A stretch of DNA of 64,000 nt from Blochmannia endosymbiont of Camponotus sp. (GCF_023586085.1 NZ_CP097757.1:496001-560000), one strand, 5' to 3'. Shown: positions 19,445 through 30,191, numbered from the stretch's first letter. Notes: generated by a model from the letters alone, not told the origin. Program-made: numbers and translations.

Positions 19445-21868
19445 ATGAAAATAATATTTATAGTATTATTATTAGTGATTAGTGACATTGCATACAACGC
19501 TGATTGTATCGTAAACAAAATTCATTTTGACGGACTAAAAAGAATTTCTGCAAATACAGTATTGTTTAACTTACCCTTAAAAATTGGAGCCATTATTAAT
19601 GATGAAGATATTGCAAATAGTATCAAAACGCTGTTTTCTACAGGAAATTTTGAAGAAATTAACATATCTAACGATGAAAAAGGAGTGATTATAATTCAGG
19701 TAAAAGAACGTCCAATTATTGATAACATTAATTTTTATGGAAATAAAATAATTAAAGAAGACGTAATAAAAAATGTATTAAATGAAAAAAAAATACAACC
19801 AGGGCAACCATTTAACGAGTTTTATATTTTTGAAGTAAAAAAAGAATTGGAAAACTTATACCATAATTTCGGTAAATTTACGGCTACAATCAAAACTGTA
19901 GTTATGCCTCTATCAAGAAACCGGGTTAATTTACAAATAATGTTTACCGAAGGTAAAACCGCTAAAGTGCAACAAATCAATATTTTTGGTAATCATGTTT
20001 TCGGTACAAAACAACTGCTATCACAATTTAAGTTATACAGAAAAATTAAATGGTGGAATATATTATCTTGTCAAAGATATCAAAAACAAAAATTATTTCA
20101 TGATTTAGATGCACTGTATAATTTTTATGTAAACCATGGTTATGCTAAATTCCATATTGATGAAACACAAATCGATTTTACACCAGATAAAAAAAATATT
20201 TGTCTATCTTTATATATTACTGAAGGCATACAATATTCATTTGATTCTTTAGAACTATATGGAAATATATTAGATTATTTCCATAATATTAAGGAATATA
20301 TGAAAATTTCTTCTGGAGAATTATATAATAGTAATCAAATTCAAGAAATTGAATATAAAATACGATATTTGCTAAGCAAACATGGTTATATTCAACCTAT
20401 CATATCAATAGAGCCTAAAATCGATGACAGTAAGAAAAAAATAAAATTATGTGTATATGTTGATGTAGGACATCATTTTTATATACGTGAAATACGCTGT
20501 GAAGGTAATAATATTACTAAAGACGAAGTAATTCGAAGAGAAATACATCAAACAGAACAAATGCAATTAGATTATACTCGTATAATTCAAGATCAAAACC
20601 GGCTTAAACGCCTTGGTTATTTTAAAACTGTAAATACTCATATAGAGTATGTTCCAAATACGTTAAATCAAATTGATATTATTTATAAAATTGAAGAACA
20701 CAATACTGGTAATCTAAATTTAAGTGTCGGATTTGGAACAGAGAGCGGTATGAATTTACAGTTTGGAATGTATCAAGAGAATATATTAGGCTCAGGAAAT
20801 ACTATATCTATTGTCAGTACCAAAAATCATTATCAAACTTACTCCGAAATATCAGCTTTAAAACCTTACTGTAACATTAATAATATTAGCATAGGCGGGA
20901 AAATATTTCATAACAATTTAAATACTAATAATACAGGATTATCAGATTATCATTTAAAAAATTGTGGAATTAACATTAATTATTTATATCCAATTATTAA
21001 ATACAATACATTTAATATAGGATTAAATTATGCATCTAATCATCTAAGCAAAATAGCCCCTCAAGTAGCAATATGTCGTTATCTAACATCTACAAAAATT
21101 AATCCAACAACTCCAACTAATAATAAAATTTTTAATAATACTATCAATTTTAACACAAATGATTTTTTATTAGCCTCAGGATGGACTTTTAACAACACTA
21201 ATCACGCCTATTTTCCTACGAATGGTATGCATGCTAATGTATCCAGTACATTAGCATTACCTGGTTCTGACAATCAATATTATAAAATTATAATTAATAG
21301 CAAGAAATATATACCTTTAGATCAAAATTGTAATTGGATATTAATGAGTTCCATACATGCTGGTTATGCGGGAAGTATACATAGAAAAGAAAGTCCCTTT
21401 TATGATAATTTTTACGCTGGAGGTATTGGAACAATACGCGGATTTAGATTAAATAGTATAGGTCCAAAAGCTGCCTATTATCATAGTAGCTACTCTGAAA
21501 AAAACTATGCTACTTGTTCAATACAAAACTCTCAAGATTCTGTTGGTGGAAATGCGACGACTCTTTTTAAAGCTGAGTTAATTATTCCTATTACATTTTT
21601 TGATGTACAATACTCTGATATAGCACGTGTTTCTCTTTTCTTAGACACAGGTACTGTGTGGGATACTTTTTGGAAAAATACAGAAGCAACACAAAGAGCT
21701 GGTATTGTAGATTATAGTATTCCAAGTAATATTCGTATGTCTGGTGGTATGGCATTAAAATGGATGTCTCCAGTTGGGCCGATAATTTTTTCTTATTCAA
21801 AATTAATAAAAAAATACTTTGGAGATATAGAAGAACCGTTTCAATTTAGTATCGGAAAAACATGGTAA
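19445..21868 (+). CDS. bamA: Outer-membrane protein assembly factor BamA
   Basis: Central Omp85-family subunit of the BAM complex, inserting beta-barrel proteins in the outer membrane. A signal peptide (MKIIFIVLLLVISDIAYNA) precedes five POTRA repeats (for example VKERPIIDNINFYGN, VQQINIFGNHVFG, IREIRCEGNNITKDEVIRRE) and a C-terminal barrel ending GKTW, with the aromatic terminus used by the assembly machinery. The loop-6 motif is IRGF, equivalent to VRGF. A GTG codon directly before the ATG is a less likely start. Length 807 (E. coli 810). The extracellular loop that holds a disulfide in E. coli is rewritten here and shows only one cysteine. Confidence 0.96.
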   Translation: MKIIFIVLLLVISDIAYNADCIVNKIHFDGLKRISANTVLFNLPLKIGAIINDEDIANSIKTLFSTGNFEEINISNDEKGVIIIQVKERPIIDNINFYGNKIIKEDVIKNVLNEKKIQPGQPFNEFYIFEVKKELENLYHNFGKFTATIKTVVMPLSRNRVNLQIMFTEGKTAKVQQINIFGNHVFGTKQLLSQFKLYRKIKWWNILSCQRYQKQKLFHDLDALYNFYVNHGYAKFHIDETQIDFTPDKKNICLSLYITEGIQYSFDSLELYGNILDYFHNIKEYMKISSGELYNSNQIQEIEYKIRYLLSKHGYIQPIISIEPKIDDSKKKIKLCVYVDVGHHFYIREIRCEGNNITKDEVIRREIHQTEQMQLDYTRIIQDQNRLKRLGYFKTVNTHIEYVPNTLNQIDIIYKIEEHNTGNLNLSVGFGTESGMNLQFGMYQENILGSGNTISIVSTKNHYQTYSEISALKPYCNINNISIGGKIFHNNLNTNNTGLSDYHLKNCGININYLYPIIKYNTFNIGLNYASNHLSKIAPQVAICRYLTSTKINPTTPTNNKIFNNTINFNTNDFLLASGWTFNNTNHAYFPTNGMHANVSSTLALPGSDNQYYKIIINSKKYIPLDQNCNWILMSSIHAGYAGSIHRKESPFYDNFYAGGIGTIRGFRLNSIGPKAAYYHSSYSEKNYATCSIQNSQDSVGGNATTLFKAELIIPITFFDVQYSDIARVSLFLDTGTVWDTFWKNTEATQRAGIVDYSIPSNIRMSGGMALKWMSPVGPIIFSYSKLIKKYFGDIEEPFQFSIGKTW

Positions 21869-21948
21869 ATTAAAATATTATACAAGCACAATAAATATTA
21901 TAATCAAAATAATAAATTTTCGTATTTTATTAAACTAAGAGGTTTACA

Positions 21949-22449
21949 GTGAAAAAGTGGACATATATTTTAAGTACAATTATTTGGATCATACAAATTA
22001 ATCCAGTGGGCGCTGCAAATAAAATCGCGATAGTTAATATTTCCAATATCTTCCAACAATCTTCACAACGCGCAAAAATAATTAAACAACTTGAATATGA
22101 ATTTAAAGATCGTGCTACCGAATTAGAAAAGATGGAGCATGATTTACAAATAAAAATACAAGCATTACAACAAGATGGAGCTACTATGAAAGCAATTGAA
22201 CGTAACGAATTAGAAAAATCATTAATAAATCAACGTGAAATTTTTTCTAATAAAGCTAAAGAATTTCAACAAGAAAATCATTCGCGTCAAACAGAAGAAA
22301 GAGATAAAATTCTTAATGTAATTCACAATGTAGTATCTACTGTAGCTAAAAAAGAGAATTATGACATAGTAATAGATACTAATGCTATAGTGTATTGTAA
22401 CGCTCATATTGCAGATATCACTAATTCCGTCATGAAACAAGTTGGGTAA
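21949..22449 (+). CDS. skp: Periplasmic chaperone Skp
   Basis: Trimeric holdase that carries unfolded outer-membrane proteins across the periplasm to BamA, encoded just upstream. The 166 residues start with a Sec signal peptide ending AANKIAIVN, aligning with the mature E. coli start ADKIAIVN, followed by long charged helices (the tentacles) and a C-terminal beta segment VIDTNAIVY. The start codon is GTG with an AAGAGG ribosome-binding site. Only three bases separate its stop from lpxD, so the two are probably co-translated. Confidence 0.95.
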   Translation: MKKWTYILSTIIWIIQINPVGAANKIAIVNISNIFQQSSQRAKIIKQLEYEFKDRATELEKMEHDLQIKIQALQQDGATMKAIERNELEKSLINQREIFSNKAKEFQQENHSRQTEERDKILNVIHNVVSTVAKKENYDIVIDTNAIVYCNAHIADITNSVMKQVG

Positions 22450-22452
22450 ATT

Positions 22453-23484
22453 ATGATTGAAATGCGACTATCTGACTTAGCGCTACAGTTAGGTGCTAAA
22501 TTATATGGCGATAAAAATATAATTATTACTGGTGTTGCTTCTATAAATAATGCACAAATAGGGCATATAACTTTTTTAAAAGATCAAAGATTTTTAAATC
22601 AATTAAGTTCTTGTCGTGCTTCAGCAGTAATATTATCTAAAAATAATTTAGTTTTCTGTAAAATTGCGGCATTAGTAGTAAAAGATCCTTATCTTGCGTA
22701 TGTCAAAATTGCACAATTAATGAATAATGCTCCTGAACCAACTAAAAGTATCGCAACCGGAGCAATTATCGCCCCGGATGCGATACTAGGGAAAAGAATA
22801 GGAATTGGTGCTAATACAGTTATAGAACCCGAAGTAATTTTAGGTGATGATGTAATAATTGGTCCTGGTAGTTTCATAGGAAAAAAAACGAAAATAGGAA
22901 CAGGCACGCGGTTGTGGGCTAATGTTACTATATACCACGAAGTAGAAATTGGTGAATGCTGTTCGATACAATCTGGAACAATAATTGGTTCTGACGGATT
23001 TGGATATATTAATGACCACGGTGTCTGGATTAAAATTCCTCATCTAGGAAAAGTAAAAATTGGAAATAATGTAGAAATAGGCGCTTGCACTACCATTGAT
23101 CGCGGAACATTAGATGATACTACAATTGAAAACGGAGTGATTATTGATAACCAGTGTCAGATTGCACATAACGTTGTAATTGGTGCGCATACAGCGATAG
23201 CAGGCGGTGTTATCATGGCAGGAAGTTTAACTATAGGACGATACTGCATGATAGGCGGAGCTAGTGTAATTAATGGTCATATTAATATTTGCGACAAAGT
23301 TACAATAACTGGAATGGGTATGGTAATGAAGCCAATAACACAACCCGGTATTTATTCATCAGGTATTCCTGTTCAGCCAAATACAATATGGTGGAAAACT
23401 GCCGCGTTAATCATGCGAATTAGTAGTATAAATAAACGTATGAAAACCATAGAACAAAAACTAAAAAAATTACTGTGTCTATAA
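22453..23484 (+). CDS. lpxD: UDP-3-O-acylglucosamine N-acyltransferase
   Basis: Third step of lipid A synthesis: adds the N-linked hydroxyacyl chain to UDP-3-O-acyl-glucosamine. An N-terminal uridine-binding domain ([18 protein letters not shown]) is followed by a long left-handed beta-helix ([41 protein letters not shown]) and a C-terminal helix. The catalytic His is present in [10 protein letters not shown]. Length 343 (E. coli 341). Follows skp by three bases. Confidence 0.97.
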   Translation: MIEMRLSDLALQLGAKLYGDKNIIITGVASINNAQIGHITFLKDQRFLNQLSSCRASAVILSKNNLVFCKIAALVVKDPYLAYVKIAQLMNNAPEPTKSIATGAIIAPDAILGKRIGIGANTVIEPEVILGDDVIIGPGSFIGKKTKIGTGTRLWANVTIYHEVEIGECCSIQSGTIIGSDGFGYINDHGVWIKIPHLGKVKIGNNVEIGACTTIDRGTLDDTTIENGVIIDNQCQIAHNVVIGAHTAIAGGVIMAGSLTIGRYCMIGGASVINGHINICDKVTITGMGMVMKPITQPGIYSSGIPVQPNTIWWKTAALIMRISSINKRMKTIEQKLKKLLCL

Positions 23485-23514
23485 TTTTTTTAAGATAATT
23501 AGGGCAGTTTATTC

Positions 23515-23542
23515 TTTATCCTGTTAGGATTAACAGGATAAA
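23515..23542 (+). promoter_or_regulatory. Hairpin in the lpxD-fabZ leader
   Basis: A perfect 11-bp inverted repeat (23515-23525 with 23532-23542) with a 6-base loop lies between lpxD and fabZ. The left arm contains TCCTGTT, which is complementary both to the right arm and to the AACAGGA (23569-23575) holding the fabZ Shine-Dalgarno. The two pairings exclude each other, so the structure could influence fabZ translation. No U-run follows, so a plain terminator is less likely. Function is inferred. Confidence 0.5.
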
Positions 23543-23585
23543 CGTTATGAATGCGACTTTTTATCTTAAACAGGAATAAAAAATC

Positions 23586-24041
23586 TTGATCACTGATACT
23601 TGCATTTTGCATATTGAAGAAGTTTTAGAACTTTTACCACATCGATTTCCATTTTTACTAGTTGATCGTGTACTAAATTTTGAAAAAGGAAAATTTTTAA
23701 GAGCAGTAAAAAATGTTTCTTTTAATGAACCATTTTTTCAAGGTCATTTCCCAGGAAAACCTATTTTCCCTGGAGTATTAATTTTAGAAGCCATGGCTCA
23801 AGCTACAGGTATATTAGCCTTCAAAAGTACAGGTAAGTTAGCTCCAGGAGAATTATATTATTTTGCTGCTATCGATTCAGCTCGATTTAAACGCCCAGTA
23901 CAACCTGGTGATCAAATGATACTTGATGTCGAGTTTATTAAAGAAAGACGTGGTATTGCGAGATTTAAAGGAATTGCCACAGTAAACAAAGAAATGGCTT
24001 GTGAAGCATCAATGATGTGCGCTCGTAGAAAGGAAATTTAA
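23586..24041 (+). CDS. fabZ: 3-hydroxyacyl-[ACP] dehydratase FabZ
   Basis: Dehydrates 3-hydroxyacyl-ACP in fatty-acid elongation and competes with LpxA/LpxD for hydroxymyristoyl-ACP. Hot-dog fold with catalytic His in [13 protein letters not shown] and Glu in [11 protein letters not shown]. The protein has the same length as E. coli FabZ (151). The start is TTG, the same rare start codon I recall for E. coli fabZ, with an AGGA ribosome-binding site about a dozen bases upstream. It is four bases before lpxA. Confidence 0.96.
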   Translation: MITDTCILHIEEVLELLPHRFPFLLVDRVLNFEKGKFLRAVKNVSFNEPFFQGHFPGKPIFPGVLILEAMAQATGILAFKSTGKLAPGELYYFAAIDSARFKRPVQPGDQMILDVEFIKERRGIARFKGIATVNKEMACEASMMCARRKEI

Positions 24042-24045
24042 ACTG

Positions 24046-24834
24046 ATGATTAACCAATCCGCCATTATACATCCTAGTTCTATAATAGAAAAAGGAGCTA
24101 TCATCCACGATAATGTATATATTGGGCCATTTTGTTTTATTGGAGCGCAAGTTGAAATAGGAGCACGAACTATACTAAAATCTCATATTGTAATTAATGG
24201 AATTACTCAAATTGGAGAAAACAATCAAATCTATCAATTTGCTTCTCTTGGAGAAATAAATCAAGATTTAAAATATGTAAAAGAACCCACTCGCATAGAA
24301 ATTGGTCATTATAACAAAATTAGGGAAAACGTTACTATTCACCGTGGTACTATACAAGGAAAACAAGTTACTAAAATAGGCAATGACAATTTATTAATGA
24401 TCAATGTACACATTGCTCACGATTGTATAATAGGAGATCATTGTGTCATGGCCAATAATGTTACTTTAGGTGGTCATGTAAAAGTAGATGATCATGCTAT
24501 TATCGGAGGGATGACCGCAATCCATCAATTCTGCCTTATTGGAACTCATGTTATGATTGGTGGATGTTCTGGCGTAGTTCAAGATATTCCCCCATTCATA
24601 ATAGCTCAAGGCAATCACGCGACGCCTTTTGGATTAAATATTGAAGGTTTAAAACGACGAGGTTTCAGTCGTTCTTCTGTGCACGCTATTAGAGAGGCTT
24701 ATAAAATCCTATATCGCAGCAATAAAACTATTGAATCAGCCAACATAGCTCTAAAGCTATTAGCCATTGAACACCCCATCATCAATAAATTTGTAGATTT
24801 TTTGACACATTCTCAGAGAGGAATTATTCGTTAA
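24046..24834 (+). CDS. lpxA: UDP-N-acetylglucosamine O-acyltransferase
   Basis: First step of lipid A synthesis. All 262 residues align with E. coli LpxA (262). The left-handed beta-helix repeats and the catalytic His in [13 protein letters not shown] are visible, as are HRGTIQG and GMTAIHQFC. The C-terminal helical part begins [21 protein letters not shown] lies about a dozen bases before the ATG. Only four bases from fabZ and two bases before lpxB, so these genes form a tight cluster. Confidence 0.98.
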   Translation: MINQSAIIHPSSIIEKGAIIHDNVYIGPFCFIGAQVEIGARTILKSHIVINGITQIGENNQIYQFASLGEINQDLKYVKEPTRIEIGHYNKIRENVTIHRGTIQGKQVTKIGNDNLLMINVHIAHDCIIGDHCVMANNVTLGGHVKVDDHAIIGGMTAIHQFCLIGTHVMIGGCSGVVQDIPPFIIAQGNHATPFGLNIEGLKRRGFSRSSVHAIREAYKILYRSNKTIESANIALKLLAIEHPIINKFVDFLTHSQRGIIR

Positions 24835-24836
24835 TA

Positions 24837-25985
24837 ATGTCTATAGGCAATCGCACTATTATTATAGGTATAGTGGCAGGAGAAGTTTCTGGGGATATAT
24901 TAGGAGCAGGATTAATTCGAGCATTAAGAAAATACCTCAAAAAAGTGTGTTTTTTTGGAATTGGTGGTCCTTATATGCAATCTGCACATATGAAATCTTG
25001 GTATAATATAGAAGAATTATCAGTTATGGGCTTCGCTGAAATTATTATGAAACTACCACGATTATTACATATTCGTAGAAATTTAATTCGTAGATTTATT
25101 AACTTACAACCTGATGTTTTTATTGGTATTGATTCTCCAGATTTTAATATTGCATTAGAAACTCGTTTAAAAAAACAGGGAATTCATACAATTCACTATG
25201 TTAGTCCATCAGTATGGGCATGGAGAAAAAACCGTATTTTTTCACTTAAAAAAGCTACCGATAATATTTTAACTATTTTTCCATTTGAAAAAAAAATATA
25301 CGATCATTTTAATATACCATGTCAATTCATTGGACATTCATTAGCAGATCAAATACCACTTAATCCAGATAAAATTTCTGCCCGTCAAAAGTTAGGTATT
25401 CCACGCGATATATATTGTCTAGCATTATTGCCAGGCAGCAGAATCAGAGAAATTAAAATGTTAACTCATGATTTTTTAGCATGCGCTGAATTGTTAAAAA
25501 ATCATTTTCCTAGCCTTGAAATTTTAGTACCATTAGCTAATCAAGCATCTATCAAACAATTTGTTAAACTCGCATCAACATCAGTTAAATATCGTATATT
25601 AAATAATAAAACAACATGGGAAATAATGATGGCAGCAGATATTTCTTTGGTAACTGCTGGAACAGCAACTTTAGAATGCATGCTAGTCAAATGTCCAATG
25701 GTTGTTGCCTATCGAATGCATCCTCTAACATTTATATTAGCTAAATATTTAATACACACCCCCTGGATATCATTACCTAATTTATTAGCAGGTCATGAAT
25801 TAGTAAAAGAATTTATTCAAAACGACTGTCTTCCTAAAAATTTAGCACAAACATTAATTAATTTATTAAATTATAATGACAACCAACGTATGATATTACA
25901 AAAAAAATTTAAACAATTACATTACAGTATTAAATATAACGCAGATGAACAAGCGGCTCATGCTGTTTTGAAATTAATTAAGTGA
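24837..25985 (+). CDS. lpxB: Lipid-A-disaccharide synthase
   Basis: GT19 glycosyltransferase condensing UDP-2,3-diacylglucosamine with lipid X to the lipid A disaccharide; membrane-associated. Signatures: AGEVSGDILGAGL at the N-terminus, IGIDSPDFN, YVSPSVWAWRKNR, LLPGSRIREI and TAGTATLECML. Length 382, equal to E. coli. Its substrate lipid X comes from LpxH, encoded at 55028-55765 in this window. Confidence 0.97.
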   Translation: MSIGNRTIIIGIVAGEVSGDILGAGLIRALRKYLKKVCFFGIGGPYMQSAHMKSWYNIEELSVMGFAEIIMKLPRLLHIRRNLIRRFINLQPDVFIGIDSPDFNIALETRLKKQGIHTIHYVSPSVWAWRKNRIFSLKKATDNILTIFPFEKKIYDHFNIPCQFIGHSLADQIPLNPDKISARQKLGIPRDIYCLALLPGSRIREIKMLTHDFLACAELLKNHFPSLEILVPLANQASIKQFVKLASTSVKYRILNNKTTWEIMMAADISLVTAGTATLECMLVKCPMVVAYRMHPLTFILAKYLIHTPWISLPNLLAGHELVKEFIQNDCLPKNLAQTLINLLNYNDNQRMILQKKFKQLHYSIKYNADEQAAHAVLKLIK

Positions 25986-26021
25986 CAACAATGTTATTGA
26001 ACACATAGGTATAAAAAATTT

Positions 26022-26633
26022 ATGAAACATCAAAAATACTGTTTGTCAAAAAAATCAAAATTAATTGCAGGTGTAGATGAAGCAGGATGTGGATCATTAG
26101 TTGGATCAGTAATAGCTGCAGCAGTGATATTACACCCAACACAACCAGTTTCTGGATTAGCTGATTCTAAAAAATTAAGTAACAATAAGCGACTTAATTT
26201 ATATAAAAATATTATGCAAAATTCGTTAGATTGGGGTATTGGATATGCTGACGTCGCAGAAATTGATCGCTTAAACATTTTACAAGCTCGATTATTAGCA
26301 ATGAAACGAGCAGTACAAAATTTATCTATTAAACCAGATTTGATTCTAATAGATGGAAATCATGCTCCAAGGTTTGTAGAAACGCCTTGTCAGTGTTTTA
26401 AAAAAGGCGATTCTAGAATCCCAATTATAAGTGCAGCTTCTATTATAGCTAAAGTTACTCGTGATCAAGACATGGTTATGTTAGATATACAATATCCAAA
26501 ATATGGATTTGCTCAAAACAAAGGATATCCTACTGCTTTTCACCTAAATCAATTAAAATTATATGGTCCTATATCGCATCATCGAAAAAGTTTTGCTCCT
26601 ATAAAACATAGGATTCTTTATGTCAATAAATAA
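26022..26633 (+). CDS. rnhB: Ribonuclease HII with altered GRG motif
   Basis: RNase HII removes ribonucleotides from DNA. Catalytic acids are present: Asp19-Glu20 in GVDEAG, Asp in LILIDGNH and Asp in [21 protein letters not shown] and GYPTAFHL are typical. Length 203 (E. coli 198). The odd feature is residue 23: the family motif after DE-x is G-R-G, which reads the RNA-DNA junction, but here it is G-C-G (codon TGT), and the following Pro is Ser. The frame is intact, so the enzyme is made, but junction recognition could be weakened. It lies between lpxB and dnaE as in E. coli. Confidence 0.95.
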   Translation: MKHQKYCLSKKSKLIAGVDEAGCGSLVGSVIAAAVILHPTQPVSGLADSKKLSNNKRLNLYKNIMQNSLDWGIGYADVAEIDRLNILQARLLAMKRAVQNLSIKPDLILIDGNHAPRFVETPCQCFKKGDSRIPIISAASIIAKVTRDQDMVMLDIQYPKYGFAQNKGYPTAFHLNQLKLYGPISHHRKSFAPIKHRILYVNK

Positions 26634-26684
26634 CTTTGATTTAGATAAATCAAATATATAATTATTAATTATTTTCTATGAGCC

Positions 26685-29600
26685 ATGATAAAACCACGTT
26701 TTATTCATTTGCACGTACACAGCGATTACTCCATGATTGATGGGTTAGCTACAGTAGATAAATTGATAAAAAGAGCAGCAGTTCTTAAGATGCCTGCACT
26801 AGCTCTTACTGATTTTAATAATTTATTTGGATTCATCAAATTTTATGATTACGCTTATAAAGCAGGAATTAAACCAATTATTGGGGCTGACTTTTTAATA
26901 CAAGATGTCATCATCGGTAACGAACCTAGCGAACTAACATGTTTAGTGATTAATAAACAAGGTTATTACAATTTAATTATGCTCATTTCAAAAGCATATA
27001 AAAATAAAGGCAATAATATTACTCCCATGATTAAGCGCCATTGGTTCATAGAACATAATAACGGTTTAATTATCCTATCTGGAGGACATAAAGGAGATGT
27101 TGGTAAATATTTACTAAGAAATAAAAAATCTAAAATAGAACAATGTATATATTTTTACACAAAGTATTTTCCAAATAGATATTATTTAGAATTAATACGA
27201 ACTGACCGTCAACATGAAGAGTCTTACTTACAATTAGCAATAGAACTATCAACGATCAAAGGATTGCCGATAGTAGCCACAAACGATGTACGTTTTCTTA
27301 ATAAAAAAGACTTTTTAGCACATGAGATTCGCGTAGCTATACATGACGGTACCATGTTAGATAAAACTAAACAATTACATAAGTATAGTACACAGCAATT
27401 TATGAAAAGTGAACAAGAGATGTGTGAATTATTTTCTGATATACCAGAATCCTTAACAAATAGTGTAGAAATTGCTTACAGATGTAATTTTACGATTAAT
27501 TTAGATAGATCTTTTTTACCACAATTTCCTACTGGATCTATGTCTGCCAAAGACTTTCTTATCATGCATGCAGAAAAAGGATTGGAAGAACGCTTGATTT
27601 TTTTATTTCCAAAATCTGCAGAACGTCTTATTAATCGAAAACCATATGATTTACGATTAAAACATGAATTACAAGTAATTAATAATATGAACTTCCCCAG
27701 TTATTTTTTAATTGTTATGGAATTTATTAAATGGGCCAAAAATAATGACATTCCAGTCGGGCCCGGAAGAGGATCTGGAGCTAGTTCATTAGTGGCCTAT
27801 GCTTTAAAAATTACAGAACTTGATCCGTTAAAATTTGATTTACTATTCGAACGTTTTCTTAATCCAGAACGTATATCTATGCCTGATTTAGATATCGATT
27901 TTTGTATGGAATGCCGTGACTCAGTAATCGACCATGTTTCAAACACTTATGGATCAGAGTCCGTATCTCAAATTATTACATTCGGGACCATGGCAGCTAA
28001 AGCAGTAGTTCGCGATGTAGGACGCGTATTGGGGCATCCTTACACATTTATTAATCGTATTGCTAAATTAATTCCATTAGAACCCGGAATAACACTCAAA
28101 AAAGCTTTCTCTATCGAACCTCAACTTAAATTACTTTATAAGTATAACGAAGATGTCAGGGCACTAATAGATATGGCTCGTCAATTAGAAGGTATCGTTA
28201 GAAACGTTAGCAAACATGCAGGAGGAGTAGTGATCTCTCCAACAAAAATCACCGATTTTTCTCCTTTGTATTATGACAACGACAATATACGCTCAATGAC
28301 TCAATTTGATAAAGACGATATTGAACGTATTGGTTTAATAAAATTTGATTTTCTTGGTTTGCGTACTTTAACTATTATTAATCGTGCATTAAAAATGATT
28401 AATAATACATATCTTAAACATGGTATTACTGCTATTAATATATATTCAATATCATTACATGATCAAAAAAGCTTTCATATGCTGCAATCCTCAGAAACTA
28501 CTGCAATATTTCAGTTAGAATCACACGGTATAAAAGAATTAATTAAACAATTAAAACCAGATTGTTTTGAAGATTTAATAGCATTAATTGCATTATTTCG
28601 ACCTGGTCCATTACAATCAGGTATGGTAGATAATTTTATTAACAGAAAACACGGATATGAAACTATTTCTTATCCTGATTCTAAATGGCAACATGAATCT
28701 CTACGTCCAGTACTGGAATCAACTTACGGAATTATTCTATATCAAGAACAAGTAATGCAAATAGCACAAGTATTATCAGGTTATACGTTAGGGCAAGCAG
28801 ATATATTAAGACGCGCTATTGGTAAAAAAAAACCAGAAGATATGGCTAAACAACGTTCTTTTTTCAATTTAGGTGCCATAAAAAATGGGGTTGATACTAC
28901 ATTATCAATGAAAATTTTTGATCTTGTAGAAAAATTTGCTGGTTATGGATTTAATAAATCTCATTCTGCTGCATATGCTTTACTATCTTATCAAACATTA
29001 TGGTTAAAAACACACCATCCTTCTGAATTTATGGCAGCAGCATTAAGTTCCGATATGGACAATTTAGACAAAATAGTGCATCTGATAAATGAATGTAAAA
29101 ATATGACCCTCACAGTTCTTCCGCCAAATATCAATACTAGTCAATATTATTTTTGCGTCAATGAAAACAAAGAAATTATCTATGGATTCGGAGCTATAAA
29201 AGGAATGGGAAGAGCGTCTATAGAGGCAATAATAACATCTCGTAAGCAAGATGGTAAGTTTAGAGGATTATTTGATTTCTGTATTCGTGTCGATAATACA
29301 AAAATAAATCATCGTATAATTGAAAAATTAATTCTCTCTGGAGCCTTTGATTCTTTCGGAATACATCGCTCAAAACTAATAGCATCCCTTAATGATGTAC
29401 TAAAACGCGTGAATCAAGATATTAAAAATAAATATAGCGGACAAACAGATATATTCGAAACACATTTGGATACGAGTGCTAAGATAGTATCTGCATATAA
29501 TCAAACTATACCACAGTGGTCTAATCAATTGTTATTGGGAAAAGAAAAAGAAGCTCTTGGGTTATATTTAACTGATCATCCTACTGTTCAATATACAAAA

Positions 29601-30173
29601 ATAATAAAACACTGTATACCTAATACCATTAAAATAAAAGATGCTTTGCTAGAAAAAACCAATAAAATTATACATGTTTTTGGTTTAATTATATCAATGC
29701 GAACAAAATTAAACAAACAAGGTAAACATATTGTATTTTGTATTATAGAAGATTATTCAGGTCAATTAGAAATAGTGATATTTGAAAAACTAATTAATAA
29801 ATATCAATATTGTTTAAAAGAAAACAATTTTTTATTTGTTACGGGAATAATCAGTCTTGACAAGATACACAGTCATTTTAAAATAATCGCGCAAAGATTA
29901 AAAGATATAAATGATATTTATAAAAAAAACGTATGCAGTTTATCTATTATATTAAACGATAAACAAGTTGATGATCGATTGTTAACTAATATCCATATTT
30001 TTTTAAAAAAAAATAAATTTGGAACTGTACCAATATATTTTTTTTATCAAAAAAATAGCATACAAATAAAATTACATTGTGGGAAAACATGGTATATTAC
30101 CTTAACCAATCAGTTACTAAATGATCTACGTAATCTTGTTGGAGATAGACAAGTCAAATTAGAATTATATTAA
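26685..30173 (+). CDS. dnaE: DNA polymerase III alpha subunit
   Basis: Catalytic subunit of the replicative polymerase. The N-terminal PHP domain begins HLHVHSDYSMIDG. The polymerase carboxylates are in MPDLDIDF (Asp402, Asp404) and IKFDFLG (about 555). Further conserved: FGTMAAKAVVRDVGRVLGHP, LFRPGPLQSGMVDNF, YGFNKSHSAAYALLSYQTLWLK. The C-terminal OB fold and tau-binding part remain recognisable. Length 1,162 (E. coli 1,160). In the usually invariant GRGSGAGSLVAY segment the second Gly is Ser (residue 367). An A9 tract near 30005 lies in the C-terminal coding part without breaking the frame. Confidence 0.98.
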   Translation: MIKPRFIHLHVHSDYSMIDGLATVDKLIKRAAVLKMPALALTDFNNLFGFIKFYDYAYKAGIKPIIGADFLIQDVIIGNEPSELTCLVINKQGYYNLIMLISKAYKNKGNNITPMIKRHWFIEHNNGLIILSGGHKGDVGKYLLRNKKSKIEQCIYFYTKYFPNRYYLELIRTDRQHEESYLQLAIELSTIKGLPIVATNDVRFLNKKDFLAHEIRVAIHDGTMLDKTKQLHKYSTQQFMKSEQEMCELFSDIPESLTNSVEIAYRCNFTINLDRSFLPQFPTGSMSAKDFLIMHAEKGLEERLIFLFPKSAERLINRKPYDLRLKHELQVINNMNFPSYFLIVMEFIKWAKNNDIPVGPGRGSGASSLVAYALKITELDPLKFDLLFERFLNPERISMPDLDIDFCMECRDSVIDHVSNTYGSESVSQIITFGTMAAKAVVRDVGRVLGHPYTFINRIAKLIPLEPGITLKKAFSIEPQLKLLYKYNEDVRALIDMARQLEGIVRNVSKHAGGVVISPTKITDFSPLYYDNDNIRSMTQFDKDDIERIGLIKFDFLGLRTLTIINRALKMINNTYLKHGITAINIYSISLHDQKSFHMLQSSETTAIFQLESHGIKELIKQLKPDCFEDLIALIALFRPGPLQSGMVDNFINRKHGYETISYPDSKWQHESLRPVLESTYGIILYQEQVMQIAQVLSGYTLGQADILRRAIGKKKPEDMAKQRSFFNLGAIKNGVDTTLSMKIFDLVEKFAGYGFNKSHSAAYALLSYQTLWLKTHHPSEFMAAALSSDMDNLDKIVHLINECKNMTLTVLPPNINTSQYYFCVNENKEIIYGFGAIKGMGRASIEAIITSRKQDGKFRGLFDFCIRVDNTKINHRIIEKLILSGAFDSFGIHRSKLIASLNDVLKRVNQDIKNKYSGQTDIFETHLDTSAKIVSAYNQTIPQWSNQLLLGKEKEALGLYLTDHPTVQYTKIIKHCIPNTIKIKDALLEKTNKIIHVFGLIISMRTKLNKQGKHIVFCIIEDYSGQLEIVIFEKLINKYQYCLKENNFLFVTGIISLDKIHSHFKIIAQRLKDINDIYKKNVCSLSIILNDKQVDDRLLTNIHIFLKKNKFGTVPIYFFYQKNSIQIKLHCGKTWYITLTNQLLNDLRNLVGDRQVKLELY

Positions 30174-30191
30174 CTTAACAATAGGAATTTT

